This document shows positions 6,866 through 13,071 of a stretch of 15,256 nucleotides of DNA, in pieces (within the stretch, counting starts at the first letter, position 1; every line of letters starts with the position of its first letter). The stretch comes from Candidatus Roizmanbacteria bacterium UBA6242 (GTDB taxonomy: Bacteria > Patescibacteriota > Microgenomatia > UBA1406 > GWC2-37-13), in contig DJWA01000018.1 in assembly GCA_002440905.1 (NCBI GenBank), forward strand, positions 1,156 through 16,411, in the 5' to 3' direction. The translations under genes were made by a program, and so were the position numbers. The notes under the pieces are model-generated. The model searched no databases. It saw only the letters and a list, made by a program, of their open reading frames with translations, and was not told where the DNA came from.

Positions 6866-7870
6866 TTATCTTAAGTTGCCTCCAAGGCTGGAAATGAAAA
6901 GCGACAACTCGTTTCTATGGGATTCTACAAGCGGGTTCTTTATGGTGAAATTATATGGATTCAATTCAAGTGTTTTTATTCCAACGTCTGCTGATATAAA
7001 GCTCGTAAGCGAAGGGAAAAGGTATGCTTGGTTGAACATGTATATCATGTCGACTTTCTTTGTGGCAATAAACCTTTTGAGTTCCGCTCCAAACTCTTTT
7101 ATAAGGGGTGCGGCGATAACGTCAACCGGATAACTAGATTTATTTTTCATGTCAAAAGTCTGAAGAATTTCGGCACCTTTTTTGGAGTCTGAGTCCGTAT
7201 TTATTTGGATTTCCTTAAGAAACAGCTGGTAACCAATTGCAAAGCTATGGCTTTCCTTAACCGTCTGGCCGTCGTTCTCGAAGTAGCTTAAATTTGTGGA
7301 ATTAAGTCCGAAATTGGCAATTACAGTAGACTTTGCGGCTAAGTTTTTTCCAAAGCTATTTATAAAACGTGCCGATGCGGAAAGCTCGTTTTCAACCGCT
7401 TCAGGAATAAGTCCGGCCAGTTCGACGGCGTTTTGGACCTTTTCAATCAGTTTCTTTGGAGCGGCAACAATTAATATAAGAATCTTCTTTTCCTCTTTGT
7501 ACTCTTCAATGATTTCAAGATCGATATTGGTTTCCTCAATCGGCATCGGAATGAACCGGTCAGCCTGGTATTTGATTGCCGATATGAGTTCTTTTTCGTT
7601 AAGAAGCGGCATAGTCAGTATTTGACTATAAGTAAAGCTGCCGGGAATGACGACGTTGACGTTTTTTTTGGAAACCTTGATCGAACTGACAAGCTGGCTA
7701 ATGGCATTAGACTGATCGTCGGTTACTTTTTCAACATCTGAAGTGTAGAAGGTTGGAACAGTCTCGACCTTGCCAATTGCCGACACTTCTATTAAGTCGT
7801 CCTTTTTCCTGGAATCAACGACTTTTGTATATTTTTCACCGATGTCCAGACAAAATAAATTATCAGCCAT
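6866..7870 (-). CDS. pilM: PilM-like actin-fold pilus assembly protein
   Basis: A 334-residue cytoplasmic protein of the FtsA/PilM group. The first phosphate motif FCLDIGEKYTKVV is at 6-18. The SHS2 (1C-type) domain is clear, with SQILTMPLLNEKELISAIKY followed by QADRFIPMPIEE (82-113), a pattern typical of PilM. The later actin motifs are poor: the second phosphate motif reads IANFGLNSTNLSYF (184-197), with Asn where Asp is expected, and the usual GGxxxxPG adenosine motif is replaced by IYMFNQAYLFPSL (276-288). PilM normally binds nucleotide and the PilN N-terminus and links the platform to the motor ATPases. It follows the GspJ-like gene by 12 bases and may also have an internal promoter there. 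Family call is strong; ATP binding is doubtful. Confidence 0.9.
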   Translation of the reverse strand: MADNLFCLDIGEKYTKVVDSRKKDDLIEVSAIGKVETVPTFYTSDVEKVTDDQSNAISQLVSSIKVSKKNVNVVIPGSFTYSQILTMPLLNEKELISAIKYQADRFIPMPIEETNIDLEIIEEYKEEKKILILIVAAPKKLIEKVQNAVELAGLIPEAVENELSASARFINSFGKNLAAKSTVIANFGLNSTNLSYFENDGQTVKESHSFAIGYQLFLKEIQINTDSDSKKGAEILQTFDMKNKSSYPVDVIAAPLIKEFGAELKRFIATKKVDMIYMFNQAYLFPSLTSFISADVGIKTLELNPYNFTIKNPLVESHRNELSLFISSLGGNLR

Positions 7871-7876
7871 ATTTTA

Positions 7877-7885
7877 AATATATCA
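7877..7885 (-). promoter_or_regulatory. Possible internal extended -10 promoter for pilMNO
   Basis: Minus strand TGA TATATT (7885-7877) followed by TAAAAT and the pilM ATG at 7870. The TGA is the stop codon of the preceding pseudopilin gene and supplies the TGn element. No convincing -35 is visible, so it would rely on the extended -10. A transcript would be leaderless and would express pilM-N-O separately from the pilins. Confidence 0.4.
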
Positions 7886-8440
7886 GAAATTCCTAAGTTT
7901 TATTTTTGTTTGATAATGCAATTCTGCCGTTTCCTCGACCCTGGTTGAAGAACAGAGTCCGGCGTCGGTCATAAAGCAAATGTCGAATTCAATTGAAATC
8001 ACCGGAGCTGAAAAAGTGTTAACCCGAGAGCAACCAAGAGAAAAGTTGGTTATTATCGTTTGTTGAGAATTCAGCATCGCCGACTCAACTAAAGCCGACG
8101 ACTCCGAGGAAACGGTCTCGCCGTTTATGATGAAACCGAACCATTCGCCGTGTTGATCTTGAAAATATAAGGGACCGGGGTCAGAAGTTCCGGTATCGTT
8201 GCAAACAAGATTACTATCCGAAGGTGGCGTTGCCGAGTGAATCGAAAAAGCATTATTTCTTATCGTATTGGCGACGATATTTAATATATAATCGCCTTCT
8301 CCTTTAACCGTTACCAGCCTATTGATTTTAGTTTGCTCCCGAATTATTCCGAAAATAATGGCAAATATTGCCGGGACAACCAAGCCAACTATAGCAACGA
8401 CGACAATCATTTCGATAAGCGTAAAGCCTTTCTTTCTCAT
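7883..8440 (-). CDS. GspJ/PilW-like minor pseudopilin (4 Cys)
   Basis: A 185-residue prepilin-like protein: leader MRKKG, mature start FTLIEMIVVVAIVGLVVPAI with Glu5. It is the largest of the operon's minor subunits and follows H- and I-like genes, the same order as gspH-gspI-gspJ, which supports a GspJ/PilW-like role in the tip complex that starts fibre assembly. The phrase EGDYILNIVANTIRNN after the helix resembles the GspJ region with a conserved dipolar helix. Four cysteines lie in the exported domain. The start has the only Shine-Dalgarno-like sequence in the window, GGAG five bases before the ATG, inside the last codons of the preceding gene. Its TGA is 12 bases before pilM. The J assignment rests on order and length; the prepilin assignment is firm. 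Confidence 0.8.
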   Translation of the reverse strand: MRKKGFTLIEMIVVVAIVGLVVPAIFAIIFGIIREQTKINRLVTVKGEGDYILNIVANTIRNNAFSIHSATPPSDSNLVCNDTGTSDPGPLYFQDQHGEWFGFIINGETVSSESSALVESAMLNSQQTIITNFSLGCSRVNTFSAPVISIEFDICFMTDAGLCSSTRVEETAELHYQTKIKLRNF

Positions 8441-8442
8441 AA

Positions 8443-8880
8443 TTACTCCAATAATTTAAAAACAGTTTTCACCTCTACGTCGGTTCCCCCTTCCCAAAAA
8501 ACAGTGACCGTGGCATTTACTTGGTCCGGGTTTGAGGAATCCGGAATATTTTCTAACATAACTTCTCTTTTGAATATCTGGGGTGCGCCCAGAGTATAGT
8601 TTTCCCCGCACTCACCTGGGGAGCTAAAATTAAGAGTACTTATGCAGTAGGTTGCGGAACCGAGCGACGAATCGAGGGCGGTAAACGTCGTCCAGTCATC
8701 TTCTTTCTGACCCCTCAACCATTCAAGCCCCTCCTCGGCAAAATGCGAGGCAAGAATTTTGTACTGGTTAATTTTCATCGTCCTTAAGGAGTAAGTGGTC
8801 ACCGCCATCGCGGCTACGAAAAAAAGCGACAAAATCGTTATAAAAACCAGCACTTCGATCAAAGAAAATCCTTTTTTCAT
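8443..8880 (-). CDS. GspI/PilV-like minor pseudopilin (2 Cys)
   Basis: A 145-residue prepilin-like protein: leader MKKG, mature start FSLIEVLVFITILSLFFVAA with Ser at position 2 and Glu5. The segment ASHFAEEGLEWLRGQKEDDW just after the helix matches the A-x-x-AEEG-E pattern frequent in PilV/GspI-type minor pilins. The C-terminal part is beta-rich (VNATVTVFWEGGTDVEVKTV). Only two cysteines, 14 residues apart. It starts six bases after the preceding gene and ends two bases before the GspJ-like gene. Expected in the fibre tip or priming complex. Confidence 0.82.
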   Translation of the reverse strand: MKKGFSLIEVLVFITILSLFFVAAMAVTTYSLRTMKINQYKILASHFAEEGLEWLRGQKEDDWTTFTALDSSLGSATYCISTLNFSSPGECGENYTLGAPQIFKREVMLENIPDSSNPDQVNATVTVFWEGGTDVEVKTVFKLLE

Positions 8881-8886
8881 AGTTTT

Positions 8887-9360
8887 TTAACAGCCGAATA
8901 AAGACTCGTTGGTTGAAACAATACCGATTGAGGTAATTGAAATGTCTATACATTTGGAAATAGAATCGTTTCTAAGCCTTATGGTACCGATTGGTATATT
9001 TACGTTTGCTCCTATTGGAGGAAAATCAATATTACCGGTGCCGCTTGAAATTATGATGTTCGAGTCGAGAACATGTTCCTGAATCTCCTGTTCCATTCCA
9101 GCGCAAAGAAAGTTAAGAGAAAAAGAATAGGTTCCGACGGCAACCCTATAGCCTTGGAATTCGGAACAATTCTGGTCATAGAGATCCGAAGTCAAAGCTT
9201 TTTTTTTGGCAAGTTCAATAACGGACACCAACCTCTTGACTTCCTTCTTGAGCTTCAACTCATTATTGTAATTATTGTATCTAGGTAAGGCCATTCCTGA
9301 AAAAACCATAATAATACCTATACTTATGATAAGTTCTATGAGAGTGAAGGCTTTTTTCAT
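8887..9360 (-). CDS. GspH/FimT-like minor pseudopilin (4 Cys)
   Basis: A 157-residue prepilin-like protein: leader MKKA, mature start FTLIELIISIGIIMVFSGMA, Glu5 present. The stretch LVSVIELAKKKALTSD is like the GspH/FimT segment L...I..AR..A..., and the exported domain is short and beta-rich with four cysteines, ending in FGC at the very C-terminus. Seven bases separate its start from the start-side neighbour's stop region (gap 9361-9366), and it precedes the I-like gene. Order and motif support the H-like call; it is probably a minor subunit, not the fibre body. Confidence 0.8.
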   Translation of the reverse strand: MKKAFTLIELIISIGIIMVFSGMALPRYNNYNNELKLKKEVKRLVSVIELAKKKALTSDLYDQNCSEFQGYRVAVGTYSFSLNFLCAGMEQEIQEHVLDSNIIISSGTGNIDFPPIGANVNIPIGTIRLRNDSISKCIDISITSIGIVSTNESLFGC

Positions 9361-9366
9361 ATGGAT

Positions 9367-9789
9367 TTATTTTTGGCCATATGGCCCGAGACAGTAATTG
9401 CAGTTTCCTCCGCACTGTCCGGCAACGCAGGTTGTGCCACCGCTTTCAAGATATGCGCCAACCGTATAGTCACTTGAAGCACCACCATAGTAGTAGGTGT
9501 ATGGCGACCTTGGGTCGGTTGGAATCGTTTGCAGATAAATTCCGTTGGCACACCCTGATGGATCGCAAAGGCCGTTACCGATATTGGGAATTGTAGCTGG
9601 ATAGGTGTCTTCGGAACTTCTGTACATCTCAAGGGCAGCCCTGATCTGTTCGAGGTCGGCTTTACGCTTGGCGTCTCTTGATTGTTTGCCAAACTGGCTG
9701 TAGGCAACCGATGCGATTGAGGTCAGTAAGACCATTATCGTCGCTACCACCAGAAGTTCGATGAGGGTGAATCCTTTTTGCTTTTTCAT
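9367..9789 (-). CDS. Type IV prepilin-like protein, GspG/PilA type (6 Cys)
   Basis: A 140-residue prepilin: leader MKKQKG, mature start FTLIELLVVATIMVLLTSIA, Glu5 present, then SRDAKRKADLEQIRAALEMY. The exported part has LCDPSGCANGIYLQTIPTDP, where the C..CA.GIY...PTDP pattern recurs in the prepilin at 10226, and a Cys-rich end (TTC, QC, NC, YC). Upstream in-frame ATG at 9810 would add MLRFKPA ahead of the leader, so the ATG at 9789 is chosen. This start overlaps the TGA of the preceding prepilin as ATGA (9786-9789), implying coupled translation. Confidence 0.87.
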   Translation of the reverse strand: MKKQKGFTLIELLVVATIMVLLTSIASVAYSQFGKQSRDAKRKADLEQIRAALEMYRSSEDTYPATIPNIGNGLCDPSGCANGIYLQTIPTDPRSPYTYYYGGASSDYTVGAYLESGGTTCVAGQCGGNCNYCLGPYGQK

Positions 9790-10223
9790 TGCTGGTTTGA
9801 AACGCAACAACTTAAGTTTGTCGAATTGCAGTCTTCAGTTTCAAGGTACTTACCGCCCCCGATATCCTTAGGACAGATGGTGAACCCTGAGGTGCCACAA
9901 GTGGCGCCGCTTCCGCATTGGTAGTTGCCGCCTAACGGGTCAGACGGCATTTTTAGGATTACAACGTCGGCCGCAAGAGAAGTACAGTCGGCAACGGTTG
10001 CCGTAAGATTATTTCCTGCAGCTGGAATTGACGCGGGGTATCTGTAGGAACACAATGAATAATATTGCTCAAAAGCGTTTCTTATCGAAGAAAGGTCGCT
10101 TTTTCTCTTGGCATCACGGGCTTTTCTCTGAGCCGTTGAGTAAGAAGCAATGCCCATGCTTACCAAAATGGCAATAATACCGACGACGACCAACATTTCA
10201 AGAAGCGTAAACGCTTTTTTCAT
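9786..10223 (-). CDS. Type IV prepilin-like protein, GspG/PilA type (8 Cys)
   Basis: A 145-residue prepilin: leader MKKA, mature start FTLLEMLVVVGIIAILVSMG, Glu5 present, then ARDAKRKSDLSSIRNAFEQY. It keeps the P-x-DP loop (MPSDPLGG) but has a different Cys-rich end with eight cysteines, including a CC pair eight residues before the C-terminus's last residues (LSCCVSNQQ). Two bases follow the previous gene and four bases overlap the next. The middle member of a tandem set of three related prepilins; probably a minor or alternative fibre subunit. Confidence 0.87.
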   Translation of the reverse strand: MKKAFTLLEMLVVVGIIAILVSMGIASYSTAQRKARDAKRKSDLSSIRNAFEQYYSLCSYRYPASIPAAGNNLTATVADCTSLAADVVILKMPSDPLGGNYQCGSGATCGTSGFTICPKDIGGGKYLETEDCNSTNLSCCVSNQQ

Positions 10224-10225
10224 AA

Positions 10226-10672
10226 TTATGGTTGATTAACTATATAACAAGGTCCGCTTTGGCAAGTTGAACAAACACTGCAATTGGCGATGCCGGTTTG
10301 AACATCTGGGTCGGCAACGTTTTCAATACAAGCGCACAAAGTGTAAGTCAGGTCAGAATTGTTGACGGAGTAATAGTACGAACCACCAACAGACGGGTCG
10401 GTCGGAAATCGATTCATATATATGTTTCCGGCGCAGCTCCCAAGACTTGACCAGCAGGCTCCTGCGACTGGTAAGACAGCAGGAAATGATGGAGGCGATT
10501 GATCCTGTTTATACATTTCGAAAGCCTTTTGAATTTGTTTAAGATCGGACTTTCTTTGGGAATCACGGGCTCGTTCGCGGGCGCCCATAAAGTTAGGAAG
10601 AAGTAGGGCGGACAGCGATCCTATAATCGCAATAACAACCAAAAGTTCGATTAACGTAAATGCTTTTCTCAC
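10226..10672 (-). CDS. Type IV prepilin-like protein, GspG/PilA type (8 Cys), GTG start
   Basis: A 148-residue prepilin: leader MRKA, mature start FTLIELLVVIAIIGSLSALL, Glu5 present, then ARDSQRKSDLKQIQKAFEMY. Exported part: ACWSSLGSCAGNIYMNRFPT (with DP next), then LTYTLCACIEN and a Cys-dense tail (NCSVCSTC...PCY); eight cysteines in total. It starts with GTG, overlapping the TGA of the holB-like gene as GTGA (10669-10672), so its translation is probably coupled to that gene. YTLCACIEN is close to YRLYACLEN of the separate prepilin at 2986, suggesting those two are near paralogues. Confidence 0.88.
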   Translation of the reverse strand: MRKAFTLIELLVVIAIIGSLSALLLPNFMGARERARDSQRKSDLKQIQKAFEMYKQDQSPPSFPAVLPVAGACWSSLGSCAGNIYMNRFPTDPSVGGSYYYSVNNSDLTYTLCACIENVADPDVQTGIANCSVCSTCQSGPCYIVNQP

Positions 10673-11316
10673 AATTTCATGTTATAGGTTTTGGAGATAA
10701 AAATCAATATATGGTCAACGGTCATTTGGGGGGTGATGTTGTTGTTTTCCAATAGCGCCCTAAGACGCAATATTTCCTTAATTATGGCGGGCGAATGTAT
10801 ATTACTGCCGACGCTTTTTCTAAAAAAAAGCGCTATCTGATCCAAATGGGCAATTGCTTCACCTGCGGTTTTGCAGGAGAATACGTTGAAGTCGAGAGAT
10901 GAAAGATTCCCCTTCTCAACATAAAGATTTAAAGCCGCAAATGTTTTGTCGTCGGGAGCAGGTTCGGGAGCTTTCCCGAGTCTTATAACTTTCGTTCTTG
11001 AAACGATAGTCGGCAATAGTCTCGATATCGAAGATGATGTCAGCACAAAAAGAACGTTCTCGGGAGGTTCCTCAAGTACCTTAAGCAAAGCGTTTTGAGC
11101 TTCAAGCGAGGAAGCGTCAAACGACGGAAAGTAAAATATCCTTTTTTGAGAATTGTAAATTTTAATTTCGCTAAGTACCTGCTTGACTTCGGCAATCGAA
11201 TATTTTTTTGTAGCCGGCGTCATTTCGAAAAACAAATCATTTTTACCCAACAAATTATTTTTGACGTATTTGTCGGTGACCCGCTTCTTTTCGGATATCA
11301 ATAAATGGGAAATCAT
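10669..11316 (-). CDS. holB: DNA polymerase III delta'-like clamp-loader subunit, degenerate AAA+
   Basis: A 215-residue protein whose centre matches the delta'/tau AAA+ family: LEAQNALLKVLEEPPENVLF (71-90), sensor-1-like FVLTSSS (90-96) and LPTIVSRTKVIRL (101-113), equivalent to the 'LLPTI.SRC' arginine-finger (SRC) motif with Thr in place of Cys. There is no Walker A loop; the N-terminus is only about 60 residues (MISHLLISEKKRVTDK...), and the Walker B position reads RIFYFPSFDASS without the acidic pair. Normal delta' is about 300-340 residues, so this is a compact, surely ATP-independent form. Delta' normally sits in the clamp loader that opens the beta clamp at the replication fork. Here it is the first gene of the pilus operon and overlaps the first prepilin by four bases. 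The ATG at 11316 fits a leaderless promoter. Family call is good; function in replication is inferred. Confidence 0.82.
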   Translation of the reverse strand: MISHLLISEKKRVTDKYVKNNLLGKNDLFFEMTPATKKYSIAEVKQVLSEIKIYNSQKRIFYFPSFDASSLEAQNALLKVLEEPPENVLFVLTSSSISRLLPTIVSRTKVIRLGKAPEPAPDDKTFAALNLYVEKGNLSSLDFNVFSCKTAGEAIAHLDQIALFFRKSVGSNIHSPAIIKEILRLRALLENNNITPQMTVDHILIFISKTYNMKL

Positions 11317-11319
11317 ATA

Positions 11320-11348
11320 TTGAATTTTAGCAAATTAATCCATATAGT
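11320..11348 (+). promoter_or_regulatory. Predicted promoter of pilB-pilT-pilC
   Basis: TTGAAT (11320-11325), spacer 17, TATAGT (11343-11348), then TAAATT and the pilB ATG at 11355. The six-base gap puts transcription start at the A of the ATG, another leaderless layout. Confidence 0.58.
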
Positions 11349-11351
11349 TAA
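11324..11351 (-). promoter_or_regulatory. Predicted promoter of the holB-pilin-pilMNO operon
   Basis: Minus strand TTAACT (11351-11346), spacer 16, TAAAAT (11329-11324), then TCAATAT and the ATG at 11316. Seven bases between the -10 and the start codon imply a leaderless transcript. Its -10 overlaps the -35 of the divergent pilB promoter, and its -35 overlaps the pilB -10. Confidence 0.5.
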
Positions 11352-11354
11352 ATT

Positions 11355-13067
11355 ATGGACTTGAATCCCAAGCTATTACTTAATCAATTGGTAAAAAACG
11401 GCGATATCGACCAGGCCGAAGCCGACAGAATTGAGGTAGAAAGCCTTAAAAAGAACCTAGACGTCAGGGACTATTTGTACGAATTTACTTCCGTATCCAA
11501 GATTAACATCGTTAAGGCAGTTTCAGAGGTGTTAAATATCCCATTTGTAGACCTCGAAAACTCCCCCATCGACTCTCAAGCCGTTGGCTTTATTTCGGAG
11601 TCGATTGCCCGAAGTTATGAAATCCTTCCCTATAAATATGACGCCAAAGCCGGCGTTATTTACTTAGGCGCGGTGGATCCCTTCAACAACAACGCCATTG
11701 ATTTTTTGGAGAAGAAAACCGGTAAAAGGGTTATTCTTTCTTTGGCCGACAACCACCAGATCAGCAAGATGATCGATCTGGCATATTCTCAGGGTCTGTC
11801 TCCTGAGGTTCGCGATGCTCTTAAAGAATACCCGACCACAAGCCGGGAATCGCCGAAAATAGAATTGTCGGCGGCCGGAATTTCTGAGGCACCAATTGCC
11901 AAGATAGTATCAACTATTTTGGAGTTTGCTATTAAAAGCCGAGCGTCCGATATCCATATTGAACCTGAGGAAGGCAGGACAAAAGTCAGGTACAGAATCG
12001 ACGGAATTCTTCACGAAAAACTCTCGCTCCCGAAGTCGATTCACGACGCTTTGATTTCGAGGATAAAGATTCTATCAGAAATGAAAATTGACGAAAAAAG
12101 AATCCCCCAGGATGGTCGCTTTGGATTTAAAATCCACGGCGAAGAGGTTGATCTGAGAGTCTCGACTTTGCCTACCGTTAACGGAGAGAAGGTTGTGATG
12201 AGGCTTCTCAAAAAAACCGGAGGAATTCCGTCGTTATTTGACCTTGGCCTTCGGGGGCCGCAACTTAAAGACGTCGAGGAAGCAATAACGAAGCCGTATG
12301 GAATTATCCTGATTACCGGTCCGACTGGTTCAGGAAAAACAACCACCTTGTACTCAATATTATCCAGACTCAATAAACCGATGGTCAACATTATGACACT
12401 TGAGGACCCGGTCGAGTACCAGATAACCGGCATCAATCAGGTTCAGATAAATCCGCAAGCAGGTCTAACCTTTGCAAACGGGTTGAGAGCGTTTTTGCGC
12501 CAAGACCCCAACATCATTCTTGTTGGAGAGATCCGTGATCATGAGACAACCCAGCTAGCAATCCAGGCGGCTTTGACCGGTCATTTGGTCTTCTCTACTC
12601 TTCACACCAACGATTCGGCAACGGCAATACCGAGGCTTATCGACCTTGGCGCTGAAAGCTTTCTTATCGCGTCTGTTTTGACGGCCGTCATTGCCCAGCG
12701 TATTTGTCGAAGAGTCTGTCCAAACTGCAAAGTCTTTTATGATCCACCGGCACAGGTTCAGGAAAACGTGAAGACGGTCTTGGGGAATTTACTTCCCAAA
12801 GGATACGAAAACAAACCGATTAAGTTGGCTCGAGGCGAGGGTTGTAATGAATGTAATCAGACGGGATATATAGGGAGGATTGCCATATTTGAAGTCCTTA
12901 AAGTTACAGGATCAATAAACCGGCTGGTACTTCAACAGTCCGGTGCTCATGAAATAGAGGACGCCGCCAGAAAAGAAGGACTTGTTATGATGAAACAAGA
13001 CGGGTATCTTAAAGCTTTGGATGGTTTGACAACCGTGGAAGAGGTATTAAGAGTTGCTGAAGTCTAA
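11355..13067 (+). CDS. pilB: Type IV pilus assembly (extension) ATPase PilB
   Basis: A 570-residue hexameric secretion ATPase of the GspE/PilB family that drives pilin polymerisation at the inner membrane. The N-terminal MshEN-like domain covers about 1-145 (NIPFVDLENSPIDSQAVGFI). The catalytic core has Walker A GPTGSGKTTTLYS (322-334), Asp box TLEDPVEYQITGINQVQIN (348-366), Walker B IILVGEIRD (387-395) and His box GHLVFSTLHTND (409-420). A tetracysteine zinc site characteristic of PilB/GspE is present: VCPNC (C455, C458) and CNEC (C497, C500). All key residues are intact and the length is normal. It leads the plus-strand operon, with pilT starting four bases after its stop. Confidence 0.97.
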   Translation: MDLNPKLLLNQLVKNGDIDQAEADRIEVESLKKNLDVRDYLYEFTSVSKINIVKAVSEVLNIPFVDLENSPIDSQAVGFISESIARSYEILPYKYDAKAGVIYLGAVDPFNNNAIDFLEKKTGKRVILSLADNHQISKMIDLAYSQGLSPEVRDALKEYPTTSRESPKIELSAAGISEAPIAKIVSTILEFAIKSRASDIHIEPEEGRTKVRYRIDGILHEKLSLPKSIHDALISRIKILSEMKIDEKRIPQDGRFGFKIHGEEVDLRVSTLPTVNGEKVVMRLLKKTGGIPSLFDLGLRGPQLKDVEEAITKPYGIILITGPTGSGKTTTLYSILSRLNKPMVNIMTLEDPVEYQITGINQVQINPQAGLTFANGLRAFLRQDPNIILVGEIRDHETTQLAIQAALTGHLVFSTLHTNDSATAIPRLIDLGAESFLIASVLTAVIAQRICRRVCPNCKVFYDPPAQVQENVKTVLGNLLPKGYENKPIKLARGEGCNECNQTGYIGRIAIFEVLKVTGSINRLVLQQSGAHEIEDAARKEGLVMMKQDGYLKALDGLTTVEEVLRVAEV

Positions 13068-13071
13068 ATTT

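Noticed and set aside
6879..6883. GGAGG on the minus strand upstream of pilN
   Set aside because: It is 17 bases from the pilN ATG, too far for a Shine-Dalgarno, and is explained by the Gly-Gly codons at the end of pilM.
7296..7625. Plus-strand open frame of 109 codons inside pilM
   Set aside because: Low-complexity Ser/Ile/Phe-rich translation that mirrors pilM codons on the other strand; no homology or promoter signal.
12041..12436. Minus-strand open frame of 131 codons inside pilB
   Set aside because: It lies opposite the conserved Walker A to Asp-box region of PilB and is explained as a shadow of that conserved coding sequence.
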